Below, one piece after another: positions 35,439 through 44,064 of a stretch of 64,000 bases of DNA. The DNA is from Glutamicibacter sp. B1 (GTDB lineage Bacteria; Actinomycetota; Actinomycetes; Actinomycetales; Micrococcaceae): positions 310,001 through 374,000 of the forward strand of contig NZ_CP125942.1 in the NCBI RefSeq assembly GCF_039602135.1, in the 5' to 3' direction. Position 1 is the first letter of the stretch; the number at the start of each line of letters is the position of its first letter. Under the pieces are notes generated by a model. The model ran no database searches. It saw only the letters and a list, made by a program, of their open reading frames with translations, and was not told where the DNA came from. The position numbers and the translations under genes are program-made.

Positions 35439-36848
35439 GTGGCAAAATACGGCATCACCAAAGTTCGTCAATCATTGGCCCTGGCCGCTGCAACCGGCGT
35501 CGCCGTGTCGATCGCAGCAGTTGCTATTCCAGCGCACGCCGCCGAGCAGACGCTCGACGGGGTCTCACTGACATGGGGACTGAATGCAGAGAGCGGAGCG
35601 GCAGGCTTCGCGCCGGGCACCTGTAACTTCCTTTCGGCAGGCGTCGCAGGCAATACCGGATCCAGCCGTGTCTGGACCGAAAATGATGGTTTCTACAAGA
35701 GCTCCGAAGGTAACGTCAGCATCATCAAGGACGGTCCCGACGGCAGCACCATGACACCAACCTGGGCCACCAAGTGCCAGACCGGTGATGGTTCAAACGT
35801 GACCACCGGTACCGGCGCCAACCAGAAGGTCAGCAACAACAAGGTCGTGCTGAGCAACGGTACCGGCAAGGTTGACCCGCAAACCGGTGAAGCCACCGTG
35901 TCTTGGACTGGTTCTTTCACCTCAGTGTTCTACAGCGGCATGACCTACTGGTCTGCTACCGACCCGGTACTAACGGTGGCTGCTGACGGCAGTGCGACGC
36001 TGAAGGCTACCGCTTCGGGGTACCAGGCTGACATGAATGACACCAGCAAGTGGATTCCTATCCCAGGCGAAGAGATCACCCTCGCTAACTTGTCGGGCGT
36101 CGAACTGACCAAAGACGGGTTCAGTGCAACCCCTGCCTACCTTGGCGTCGATGCGCCAGCGAGCGTAAGCCAGGTTAAAACTGGTGATAACTGGGGTTCG
36201 TTCCCCGCTGACTTCGTTGAGTTCCAGGGTAAGACCGGAACCCAGTCGTACTGGTACTCCTCTGGCGGAGCCGCTGATCCGCGTAAGCCAGTAACCTCGT
36301 TGAACGTGGCATGGGAAGCTGACTTCACCGGCCCAGTAGATCCGGAAGAGCCAGAGAATCCTGAAAATTCCGACTCCAAAAACGTCGAGCTTGACGTGAC
36401 GGTGCCGAAGCAGCCGGTAGAACCCGAAGAGAAGGTCTTCAAATGGAACATTGCTGGCGATAGCTTGAGCCTGGGTACTGCAAAGCAGCAGTCCATCGGG
36501 TTTGTTGCTAGCGGTACGCTTCCCGAAATCACGGTCAGCGATACCCGCGAAGCATCAAAGGGATGGACCGTGACCGGTAAGACCACCGCATTCAAGGACG
36601 GTGCTAACACCTTCGGTGGCAACGGCCTGGGCTGGGCACCTACCGGTTCAGGAACTGAGGGCGTTGTAACCCTTGGTGAATACGTTGTCCCGGGGAGCAC
36701 CAATGGCCTGTCGGCAACTTCAACCATGGCTAGCGCAACCGGTGCTTCTACGGCGAAGCTCAATACTGGTGTTCACCTGTTGGCACCTACTGATGCACCT
36801 GCCGGTGACTACACCTCAACGCTGACCGTTACCGCTATTCAAAAGTAG
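35439..36848 (+). CDS. secreted HtaA-domain protein fused to a WxL-like domain
   Basis: 469 residues from GTG at 35439, with GGAGG about ten bases upstream. Signal peptide (IPAHAAEQ). The HtaA domain (residues ~35-290) is closely related to that of the preceding gene (LTWGLNAESGAAGF, CNFLSAGVAG, SVFYSGMTYWSATDPVLTV, QSYWYSSGGAAD). An acidic Pro-rich linker leads to a C-terminal ~140-residue domain (FKWNIAGDSLSLG ... GWTVTGKTTAF ... GLGWAPTG ... GDYTSTLTVTAIQK). This has the GWTVT and terminal strand pattern of WxL cell-wall-binding domains. There is no membrane helix, so it may be wall-bound through that domain. The gap from the previous gene holds a small hairpin. Confidence 0.82.
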   Translation: MAKYGITKVRQSLALAAATGVAVSIAAVAIPAHAAEQTLDGVSLTWGLNAESGAAGFAPGTCNFLSAGVAGNTGSSRVWTENDGFYKSSEGNVSIIKDGPDGSTMTPTWATKCQTGDGSNVTTGTGANQKVSNNKVVLSNGTGKVDPQTGEATVSWTGSFTSVFYSGMTYWSATDPVLTVAADGSATLKATASGYQADMNDTSKWIPIPGEEITLANLSGVELTKDGFSATPAYLGVDAPASVSQVKTGDNWGSFPADFVEFQGKTGTQSYWYSSGGAADPRKPVTSLNVAWEADFTGPVDPEEPENPENSDSKNVELDVTVPKQPVEPEEKVFKWNIAGDSLSLGTAKQQSIGFVASGTLPEITVSDTREASKGWTVTGKTTAFKDGANTFGGNGLGWAPTGSGTEGVVTLGEYVVPGSTNGLSATSTMASATGASTAKLNTGVHLLAPTDAPAGDYTSTLTVTAIQK

Positions 36849-36867
36849 ATTCGGCCAGTAGTACCTC

Positions 36868-36904
36868 GTGGTGTCCGGCCGACCTTAGGTTAGCCGGACA
36901 CCAC
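36868..36904 (+). other. hairpin between the HtaA-WxL gene and its DUF916-like partner
   Basis: Perfect 12-bp inverted repeat GTGGTGTCCGGC / GCCGGACACCAC with a 13-base loop containing TTAGGTTAG, an IdeR-like half-site. No good T run follows, so it may attenuate or protect mRNA rather than terminate fully. Confidence 0.55.
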
Positions 36905-36927
36905 ACCGTTTCATTTACAAGGAAATC

Positions 36928-37947
36928 ATGCTCTCGAACCGTCGAGCCACTAGCTCCCCAAATACGCGACGCATCATGGGCGTCATAGGTGCCGCACTCA
37001 TTGTCACAACCTTTGTGGCAGTACCAGATGCGCGCGCGGATGATATTTCGTGGGGCATTAACCCCGGCGGGGAAGAGCAACGTTCTAGCTTCTCCTACGA
37101 GCTTGAACCCGGCGATAGCGTTGACGATAGTTTTCAGATAACGAACTACGGCGTAAAGCCACTGGAACTTTCGGTCTATGGTGCCGACGGCCAGACATCG
37201 GCTAACGGCGCACTCGAACTCTTGCCAGCATCAGAACCATCACAAGAGGTCGGGGCATGGATTAGTGTGAGCGAATCTAAGCTCACCCTAGATCCCGGTG
37301 AAGAAGCAGATGTGGCTTTTACGCTGAGCATTCCCGAGGACACCGCACCGGGTGACTACGTTGGCGGCATGATTTCCTCATATATCGACTCCAGTGCGGG
37401 TACTGCTGTGGCAGTTGACCAACGACTGGCAACCCAGCTGGCGCTACATGTTGGTGGCGAGGGTAGCCTGGTCTTGGGAATGGACAATATTGATGTGAGT
37501 GCACCGATTGCGTGGAATCCGTTTGCGCCGGTTTCGGCAGATTTCGCAGCGCAGGTCAATAACGAGGGGACCTTGCGGGCCCGTGGAAACTACACGGTGA
37601 AGATCTCTGGAGTGTTTGGTTTGGGAAGCACCACGCAAACTGTTGCACTTGAAGAAATGCTTCCCGGTGCCAGCGTGGATCTGACTTCACAAGTCTCAGG
37701 GCTGTGGCCATTGATCTGGCAACAGTATGAAGTGAGTATGGTTCCTGAAGGAATCGATTCAGTCGCCGGGGAGCCGGTCCTTGCCAGTGGAACGTTATGG
37801 ACTTTCCCCGCCGGATGGGTGGGAATTCTTCTGCTGATCATCATCGCGATTGTGATTGTCGCGGTGGTTCGCAGCCGCCGGTACGAGTACGTCTACGAGG
37901 ATGAAGACGAGGTGGAAGCACCCTTGGCGTCGGTCAGCAGCGAGTAG
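36928..37947 (+). CDS. WxL-associated DUF916-like membrane-anchored surface protein
   Basis: 339 residues. Signal peptide near residue 37 (PDARADD). The extracellular region is FSYELEPGDSVDDSFQITNYGVKPLELSVYGAD, then LTLDPGEEADVAFTLSIPEDTAPGDYVGGMI, the Ig-like pattern of DUF916/WxL-interacting proteins. A second Ig-like domain follows (~185-290), then a membrane helix (WVGILLLIIIAIVIVAVV) and a short RSRR-acidic cytoplasmic tail. It is placed directly after the HtaA-WxL gene, as WxL proteins and DUF916 partners are in Firmicutes. It likely docks the HtaA-WxL protein to the membrane. Confidence 0.78.
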   Translation: MLSNRRATSSPNTRRIMGVIGAALIVTTFVAVPDARADDISWGINPGGEEQRSSFSYELEPGDSVDDSFQITNYGVKPLELSVYGADGQTSANGALELLPASEPSQEVGAWISVSESKLTLDPGEEADVAFTLSIPEDTAPGDYVGGMISSYIDSSAGTAVAVDQRLATQLALHVGGEGSLVLGMDNIDVSAPIAWNPFAPVSADFAAQVNNEGTLRARGNYTVKISGVFGLGSTTQTVALEEMLPGASVDLTSQVSGLWPLIWQQYEVSMVPEGIDSVAGEPVLASGTLWTFPAGWVGILLLIIIAIVIVAVVRSRRYEYVYEDEDEVEAPLASVSSE

Positions 37948-37957
37948 TCATCTGCTT

Positions 37958-37987
37958 CCAAGCCCCAGCGTTATCGCTGGGGCTTGG
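37958..37987 (+). terminator. hairpin ending the heme-uptake operon
   Basis: Perfect 13-bp stem CCAAGCCCCAGCG / CGCTGGGGCTTGG with a TTAT loop. The downstream T run is poor. Confidence 0.7.
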
Positions 37988-38209
37988 TGCATTTAAAGGC
38001 AATAAACCATGCGTGCATGGCAAGCCAAATATGTGTGTTTTTCTTGCTTCTTATGACGGCTTAAGGCTCTTTATGACCGTGAATATTACGAGCTTTCGGG
38101 CGGTGAGCATTTGAAGTTCGTGACATGACGGATTTACTACGTAACGCTTGCAGCTGATCAGTCACAAGTTACAGACTTGAGGAGTCCTAGCGATCATGCA
38201 GGACACCCA

Positions 38210-38295
38210 ACCATCCAGAGCGACCGAGAGATCTGGCTCGAAGACGTCGCAGCAACCACCTCTGTGAGGCCGGTGCTAAGGCCAGAGCCGATGGA
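38210..38295 (+). promoter_or_regulatory. SAM riboswitch (S-box type) upstream of metNIQ copy 1
   Basis: ACCATCC, GAGCGACC, GAGAGATCTGGCTCG, GACGTCGCAGCAACC, P3 CCTC...GAGG, GGTGCTAAGGCCAGAGC, CGATGG. It is the best match of the five to the consensus. It ends about 128 bases before metN. The spacer has a GCGCGCGGTG-TTTTT-CGC stretch that could form part of an expression platform. Confidence 0.94.
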
Positions 38296-38423
38296 GCATT
38301 CACAGTGATTCTCTGATGTCGCGCGCGGTGTTTTTCGCACGCGTCCCAGTGAGTTGACCGCGCTTCTAGGTGCCATCGCCAAGGAGAGAACATGTACTCG
38401 TACTTCCAAGGAGGAAACGTCTC

Positions 38424-39428
38424 GTGATTGAGATTGAAAACCTCCATAAACATTACGACTCTGCCCAAGGGCGCGTCGAGGTGCTCAAAGGCATCAACCT
38501 GAGCGTTGAGTCTGGTTCGATCACTGCAGTGGTTGGGCCCTCAGGCGCCGGTAAATCTACTTTGTCCCACTGCATCTCTCTGCTAGAAAAACCAAGCAGC
38601 GGGCAGATTCTCATCGATGGCAAGAACCTGACGAATCTATCGGGCAAAAAGCTTCGCGCTGAGCGTCGCGCTATTGGAACGATCTTCCAAAATTCGGCCC
38701 TGCTTCGCAGGATGACAGTGGCCGAGAACATTGCCTTGCCTCTGCGGAACCTAGGCGTGGTACACGAGGAGATGACTAGCCGAGTAGCTGAACTCCTTGA
38801 ACGTGTAGGACTACTGGACCGGGCAAATTCCTATCCTGGTCAACTATCCGGTGGCCAGCGGCAACGTGTAGGTATTGCACGCGCCTTGGCCTTGCGGCCG
38901 CGGCTGTTGCTCTCCGATGAATCAACCTCGGGCCTGGATCCGGAATCAACGCAGCAGGTTCTCACTCTCCTTGAATCACTGCGAACAGATCTCGGGCTTG
39001 CCATCATCCTGATCACCCACGAGATGGATGTTGTCCGCCATGTTGCCGATAACGTTGCACAACTCGACGGTGGTCGTATCGCAGAATACGGCAAGCTCCA
39101 CGAGCTGGTGGCTAATCCGAACTCCGAAGCCGGTTCCAAACTCTTGCCATTGCGTGCAGAGGCACTCCCGGCTGGGTTCTCTTATTCCATGACCGTCGCC
39201 TATCTCAACGATCGTGTTGATCCAGCATGGATCTCAAGATTGGGCATTGAACATGGAATTCGCGTGGCATTGCTTGGAGGCTCAGTTGAAGCACACCACG
39301 ACGGAACGCTAGGACGAGTCAGCATCGGCGTGGACGGGGCACTGCCTGAACAGGTCACACAGATCCTGGCATCGTGGGGCCTGCAAGCCACCGTTGAAGA
39401 ACATGTTCGTGAAGAGGTTGGCGTATGA
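38424..39428 (+). CDS. metN: methionine ABC transporter ATP-binding protein, copy 1
   Basis: 334 residues from GTG at 38424 preceded by AAGGAGG; an upstream in-frame extension falls in the leader. Walker A VVGPSGAGKSTLS, signature LSGGQRQRVGIARAL, Walker B LLLSDESTSGLD (Ser replaces the common Pro after Glu), and a switch His in LITHEMDVV. The C-terminal ~85 residues (FSYSMTVAYLNDRVDPAWISRLGIEHGIRVALLGGS) form the NIL domain, by which MetN senses methionine for transinhibition. The stop overlaps metI by four bases. Confidence 0.94.
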   Translation: MIEIENLHKHYDSAQGRVEVLKGINLSVESGSITAVVGPSGAGKSTLSHCISLLEKPSSGQILIDGKNLTNLSGKKLRAERRAIGTIFQNSALLRRMTVAENIALPLRNLGVVHEEMTSRVAELLERVGLLDRANSYPGQLSGGQRQRVGIARALALRPRLLLSDESTSGLDPESTQQVLTLLESLRTDLGLAIILITHEMDVVRHVADNVAQLDGGRIAEYGKLHELVANPNSEAGSKLLPLRAEALPAGFSYSMTVAYLNDRVDPAWISRLGIEHGIRVALLGGSVEAHHDGTLGRVSIGVDGALPEQVTQILASWGLQATVEEHVREEVGV

Positions 39429-40120
39429 GACTCCCATTTGAAAGCGCAGCGGTTGGAACAGACACCCCGTGGAATGAACTGCTCGCCCTGTTACTGCCTG
39501 CGTATGGGCAGACCTGGGCCATGGTCGGAATCGTGATGGCCCTAGTGATCAGCATTGGTGGCTTGATGGGGATCGCGCTGTACAACACCGACCGGCATGG
39601 CTTGTTCCCACGACCAAAGGTGCATGGCGTACTCAGCTGGATTGCAAACATGGGACGCTCACTGCCGTTTCTGGTGTTGATGGCCGCGATCATTCCTTTC
39701 ACCAAATGGATCACGGGAACCACCATTGGTATCGCTGCAGCGGCGGTACCCATGACCATCGCCGGCATTCCCTTCTTCGCACGTTTGGTTCAGAACGCGC
39801 TTAATGACTTGCCGAAGGAAAACCTCGCCGTTGGTCTAGTCACCGGAGGTTCGGCAACACAGATCATTGGCGCCACCCAGATCAGGGAAGCCCTGCCGGC
39901 GCTGGCCTCAGCGATCACGCTGAACACCATTTCTATGATCGAGTATTCGGCTATTGCAGGCACGATTGGCGCTGGCGGTATCGGCTATCTCGCGGTGACC
40001 TACGGGTACCAGAGATTCGATATGAACGTCATGTTGGCCACCATCGTCGCACTGATCCTGACAGTTCAAATTGTCCAATTCCTCGGTGACCGCATTGCCC
40101 ATGCGTTGGCCCGCCCATAA
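39425..40120 (+). CDS. metI: methionine ABC transporter permease, copy 1
   Basis: 231 residues, five to six helices. MetI features are TWAMVGIVMALVISIGGLMGIALY, GRSLPFLVLMAAIIPFTKWITGTTIG and the coupling helix VGLVTGGSATQIIGATQIREALPALASAI. The start overlaps metN (ATGA), and metQ follows after 26 bases. Confidence 0.94.
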   Translation: MRLPFESAAVGTDTPWNELLALLLPAYGQTWAMVGIVMALVISIGGLMGIALYNTDRHGLFPRPKVHGVLSWIANMGRSLPFLVLMAAIIPFTKWITGTTIGIAAAAVPMTIAGIPFFARLVQNALNDLPKENLAVGLVTGGSATQIIGATQIREALPALASAITLNTISMIEYSAIAGTIGAGGIGYLAVTYGYQRFDMNVMLATIVALILTVQIVQFLGDRIAHALARP

Positions 40121-40146
40121 TCGCATCAACATTAACGAGCTTAAAA

Positions 40147-41058
40147 ATGACTTCACCACTTTCAGGCCATGACCATGGCTTTACCTTGCGTAAGAGCAGG
40201 AATGTACTTCCTTGGAGTATCGCAGCGATCGCTTCTGTTCTGGCTATAGTCCTAGCCGTGATGCTCGGACAGCAACGAACCTTGCCGGCGGTTGCGGCAG
40301 CAGACGGAACCCAAACGAAGTTCGTCGTTCACTTTGAACCGGCGATGGCTGGCGAAGAAAAAATTCTGGACTACGTCGCACAGAGTATCGCCCCAGACTA
40401 CGGTGTAGAGATTGAGAAAACCGGTCTGCAAGACCCAATCCAAGCCAATCAAGCAGTGGCCAGCGGTCAGTTTGATGCGACGATCTTTGAACACCAGTGG
40501 TACATGGAGCAGTCGGCAGAAGCCGCCGGGGTGAAACTAACGCCCACCGTTGAGCTCTACCAATGGGGCTTTGGCATGTACTCGACCAAGTATGACTCCG
40601 TAGAAGCGCTGCCCAAGGGCTCAACACTGTTGTTGCCAAACGACGTTGCTAACCAAGGACAGGCTCTGTGGCTGCTACAGCGCGAAGGCTTCCTGAAACT
40701 CAATCCAGATATTGAACCTCGCACAGCAAAAATGTCTGATGTCGTTGAAAACCCGCATGAATTCGTTTTGAAGGAAGCCGACTTGTTGGCGATGCCTCGA
40801 ATGCTAGATGACGTTGATGTCGCCATCGGCTACGTCTCGCAGTTCGATGCCGGAAAGGTTAGTCGAGATAAGGGAATCTTGTTCCCAGAGCCACCTAAAA
40901 CCTTCGCTTCACGGCTGATCATGGCCTCTGATTTTGCAGAAACTGCTGACGCAAAGAAACTGATTGAAGTGTTCTCGGATCCTCGCTTGCAGGAATATTT
41001 GGAGACGACAGATGACCCACTGGTCCAAGGCGTCCTCACCAAGGTTTCTGATAGCTAG
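40147..41058 (+). CDS. metQ: methionine ABC transporter substrate-binding protein, copy 1
   Basis: 303 residues, NlpA/MetQ family (FVVHFEPAMAGEEKILDYVAQ ... ANQAVASGQFDATIFEHQWYMEQ ... ALPKGSTLLLPNDVANQGQALWLLQ). Unlike most MetQ proteins it has no lipobox. An N-terminal hydrophobic segment (WSIAAIASVLAIVLAVML) behind ~22 hydrophilic residues would act as an uncleaved anchor or a signal peptide cut near AVAAAD. It binds methionine or a related sulfur compound. Third gene of the riboswitch-led operon. Confidence 0.9.
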   Translation: MTSPLSGHDHGFTLRKSRNVLPWSIAAIASVLAIVLAVMLGQQRTLPAVAAADGTQTKFVVHFEPAMAGEEKILDYVAQSIAPDYGVEIEKTGLQDPIQANQAVASGQFDATIFEHQWYMEQSAEAAGVKLTPTVELYQWGFGMYSTKYDSVEALPKGSTLLLPNDVANQGQALWLLQREGFLKLNPDIEPRTAKMSDVVENPHEFVLKEADLLAMPRMLDDVDVAIGYVSQFDAGKVSRDKGILFPEPPKTFASRLIMASDFAETADAKKLIEVFSDPRLQEYLETTDDPLVQGVLTKVSDS

Positions 41059-41085
41059 AACCAGGCCTTTACGTGGAGAAAAGCT

Positions 41086-41127
41086 AGAGGCAACCAGCAA
41101 GAAATTCTTTTCATGCTGGTTGCCTCT
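41086..41127. terminator. terminator between metQ and the NmrA-like gene
   Basis: 14-bp perfect stem AGAGGCAACCAGCA / TGCTGGTTGCCTCT with a 14-base loop, between convergent genes. Confidence 0.85.
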
Positions 41128-41150
41128 TAGGCTGTTATGGTTTTCGCGTT

Positions 41151-42014
41151 TTAGGCAGCGAGCGCATCCTTGATGGCTTTGCCAAGCGAAGTTGGTGCGC
41201 GACCGATGAGCTTTGCCAAATCCCCGGAGTTCACTTCTAGAGCACCTTCACGAATACGCAGATCAGTATCTACCAAGATGTCAGCAAAAATGGCTGGAAC
41301 ACCCGAATCAGTGTAGATCTCCACTAGCTTGGCAGGATCCATTTCCTGATAGGTGACATCCTGGCCTGCTGCAGCGCCGACGGCACCGGCCAACTGACTC
41401 AAGGTGAAAGGCTTGTCACCGCCCAACTCGTAGATTTTTCCTGCCTGATCCGAATCCGAAAGTAAGACTGCAGCTGCTGCCTCGGCATAGTCCGCGCGGG
41501 TAGCAGCACTGATTTTGCCATCGCCGGCAGCACCGAGAACAACACCACTGTTCAAGTAACCCAGTAGCTGATCAGTGTAGTTTTCCGTGTACCAGCCATT
41601 GCGTAGCAGGACATAGTCGATACCTGATCCTGCCAGCAGGTGTTCGGTGGCGATATGTTCCTGCGCCAGTTTCATGTTGCCGGTCAGGGCATTGGCAATG
41701 GAGGTATAGGCGATGAGCTTTACGTTGACACGTTGGGCAGCAGTGATGACATTTTCATGCTGCGTGGTCCGCTGACCCACTTCGCTGCCGGAAATCAACA
41801 GCAACTTATCGACACCTTCCAAAGCGGTCACCAAGCTGGCTTCCGCGTTGTAGTCAGCGACGCGAGTCTGAAGACCCTTGCCGGCCAGCGGCTCTAACTT
41901 CTCTGGGGAACGACCAATGGCGATGAGCTGTGCTGGATCGGCGCCGCGCTTCAGCAATGCGTCGATAACTAACTGACCTAGCTGTCCGGTGGCTCCGGCA
42001 ATTGCAATATTCAT
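41151..42014 (-). CDS. NmrA/QorB-like NAD(P)H-binding oxidoreductase
   Basis: 287 residues from ATG at 42014 (GAGAGGAC just upstream); an in-frame extension to 42104 has no ribosome-binding site. The NADP-binding loop IAIAGATGQLGQLVIDALL is at residues 3-21. LLLISGSEVGQRTTQHENVITAA and IDYVLLRNGWYTENY match atypical SDRs of the NAD(P)H:quinone oxidoreductase 2 (QorB/YtfG) type. It is a probable quinone or redox-sensing reductase. It lies alone on the minus strand between the two methionine-transporter operons and shows no obvious link to sulfur. Confidence 0.87.
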   Translation of the reverse strand: MNIAIAGATGQLGQLVIDALLKRGADPAQLIAIGRSPEKLEPLAGKGLQTRVADYNAEASLVTALEGVDKLLLISGSEVGQRTTQHENVITAAQRVNVKLIAYTSIANALTGNMKLAQEHIATEHLLAGSGIDYVLLRNGWYTENYTDQLLGYLNSGVVLGAAGDGKISAATRADYAEAAAAVLLSDSDQAGKIYELGGDKPFTLSQLAGAVGAAAGQDVTYQEMDPAKLVEIYTDSGVPAIFADILVDTDLRIREGALEVNSGDLAKLIGRAPTSLGKAIKDALAA

Positions 42015-42303
42015 CTTGTCCTCTCGTTTAAACTGCAATCCATTACAACCGACGCAGTCACTGCAGAATTCCCGAACTATATTTCGTCGTGGCATTAAAT
42101 TCATAGCTCACTGAAATCTCAAGCTTTCGCGTCTTAAAGCGTAAGAGCTGAGAAATGTGTCGGATCATTACGTGGAATATTGCCCCAATCTCATGCTTGG
42201 CCCGCTGATTTATGTCTTGATGACGCTGATTAACGTAACTTTTGTCGGGCCGTGGCCTTGGAAGACAAACTTGAATTGTTCGGGCGGTACATCCGAACAC
42301 CAC

Positions 42304-42389
42304 ACCATCCAGAGCGACTGAGAGATCTGGCTCAACGACGTCGCAGCAACCACCCGACAGGGAGCGGTGCTACAGCCAGGACCGATGGA
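42304..42389 (+). promoter_or_regulatory. SAM riboswitch (S-box type) upstream of metNIQ copy 2
   Basis: ACCATCC, GAGCGACT, GAGAGATCTGGCTC, GACGTCGCAGCAACC, GGTGCTACAGCCAGGACC, CGATGG. Downstream, CACTTCGC at 42397-42404 pairs with GCGAAGTG at 42439-42446 around an inner ATCTG...CAGAT hairpin. This is a candidate expression platform before metN at 42477. Confidence 0.93.
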
Positions 42390-42476
42390 GTACCTTCACT
42401 TCGCCGTACAAAAAATCTGTCAAGACAGATATTTGTTAGCGAAGTGCGCTCCGCATAACCAAGCACTAAAGGAGCG

Positions 42477-43283
42477 ATGATGATTCGTCTTGAGAACCTA
42501 ACAACAACCTTCGGCAAAGGCCAAGACCAGTTCACTGCCGTCAAAGATGTCTCTCTAGAAATTAAGGCTGGAAGCATTCACGGCATTATCGGTTTTTCCG
42601 GGGCCGGCAAATCCACGTTGCTACGCAACATCAATTTATTGCAGCGCCCCACCTCGGGGCAGGTCTTTGTTGATGGCGTCGAACTTACCGGTCTGAGCGA
42701 AAGCGAGCTACGCAAGCAACGACATGAAATAGGCATGATCTTCCAGCACTTTAACCTGCTGAATAATCGCACTGCACAACAGAATGTGGAGCTGAACCTG
42801 AAATTCGCTGGTGTGCCTAAGAAGGAACGCCGCGAACGTGCACTTGAAGCGCTAGCAATTGTGGATCTCGCAGATAAAGCTAGCGCCTATCCGGGCCAGC
42901 TCTCTGGCGGGCAGAAACAACGTATTTCCATTGCTCGTGCGCTGGTCACCGAACCTAAGGTCCTATTGTGCGACGAGCCAACTAGCGCCGTGGATCCACG
43001 AACCACTACCTCGGTGCTGCAGTACCTGAGCGATATCAATGCCAGCCTTGGCATCACCACTGTCATCGTGACCCACGAGATGAACGTCATTAAGGCTATT
43101 GCCGATAACGTCTCGGTGATGGAAGACGGGGCAGTAGTTGAAGAGTTTGCTTTGAGCTCACTGCAAGAACCAAGCTTCGAACCAATTACGCCTATCGGCC
43201 GCTATCTCATCAGCGATGAAATCACGCTCAATCGAGCACCCAAGCAGACCCCAAACCTCGTTGCCGACGTAGCGCGCGTATAG
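42477..43283 (+). CDS. metN: methionine-type ABC transporter ATP-binding protein, copy 2
   Basis: 268 residues. Walker A IIGFSGAGKSTLL, signature LSGGQKQRISIARAL, Walker B VLLCDEPTSAVD, switch His VTHEMNVIK. It is about 65 residues shorter than copy 1 and has no complete NIL domain, so direct methionine transinhibition is probably lost. ATG at 42477 or 42480 with GGAGCG upstream. First gene of the operon led by the riboswitch at 42304. Confidence 0.93.
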   Translation: MMIRLENLTTTFGKGQDQFTAVKDVSLEIKAGSIHGIIGFSGAGKSTLLRNINLLQRPTSGQVFVDGVELTGLSESELRKQRHEIGMIFQHFNLLNNRTAQQNVELNLKFAGVPKKERRERALEALAIVDLADKASAYPGQLSGGQKQRISIARALVTEPKVLLCDEPTSAVDPRTTTSVLQYLSDINASLGITTVIVTHEMNVIKAIADNVSVMEDGAVVEEFALSSLQEPSFEPITPIGRYLISDEITLNRAPKQTPNLVADVARV

Positions 43284-43299
43284 AGAACCTGGATTACCA

Positions 43300-44016
43300 A
43301 TGAACTTCACTTCAGTAGTGCTAGCCACGAGCAACGGCAGCGCAGCAACTTTCAATTTTGACCGGATCGTCGAACTAGCCCCAGAAATCTGGGTGGCTAT
43401 GGCTCAGACTTTCGCGATGTTGTTGGTGGCGATCCCTATAGCCATTCTCTTGGGAACCCCACTGGGCATCTGGCTCTATTCAATGTCTCCCAACGGTTTG
43501 CGTCCACGACCACGTGTGCACCGAATCGTTGACGGGCTAGTCAATACGATCCGTTCCTTCCCTTTCCTCATCCTGCTCATTGCTATCATTCCGTTCACCC
43601 GATTTGTGGTGGGCACAACTATTGGTACGGCTGCGGTGATCGTGCCACTGACCATCAACGCGATCCCATATTTCGCTCGCTTTGTTGAACAGAACATTAG
43701 CCAGTTGGGCAACGGCGTGGTTGAAGCAGCTCAGGCGATGGGCGCGAGCCGAGGTCAGATCATCCGGGAAGTGCTCTTGGTTGAAGCTAAACCTGCGTTG
43801 CTGTCTTCCATCACCATCATGACCGTCAGCTTCATCTCGTACTCAGCCATGGCCGGTCTGGTCGGTGGTGGTGGTATCGGTGACTTCGCCATCCGCTACG
43901 GCTACTACCGATACGAAACCGGAGTCATGTTGCTGGCTATTGTTCTGATGATCTTGCTGGTTCATGCTGTGCAATTCATTGGCACCCGGCTATCGCGCGC
44001 CGCTGACAAGCGCTAA
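43300..44016 (+). CDS. metI: methionine-type ABC transporter permease, copy 2
   Basis: 238 residues, MetI family. VAMAQTFAMLLVAIPIAILLGTPLGIWLY, TIRSFPFLILLIAIIPFTRFVVGTTIG and the coupling helix VVEAAQAMGASRGQIIREVLLVEAKPALL are present. Starts 16 bases after metN copy 2. Clearly paralogous to the permease at 39425. Confidence 0.93.
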   Translation: MNFTSVVLATSNGSAATFNFDRIVELAPEIWVAMAQTFAMLLVAIPIAILLGTPLGIWLYSMSPNGLRPRPRVHRIVDGLVNTIRSFPFLILLIAIIPFTRFVVGTTIGTAAVIVPLTINAIPYFARFVEQNISQLGNGVVEAAQAMGASRGQIIREVLLVEAKPALLSSITIMTVSFISYSAMAGLVGGGGIGDFAIRYGYYRYETGVMLLAIVLMILLVHAVQFIGTRLSRAADKR

Positions 44017-44064
44017 ACACCAAATCTTATTCAACTCGCAACTCATCATCAAAGGACAAACACC

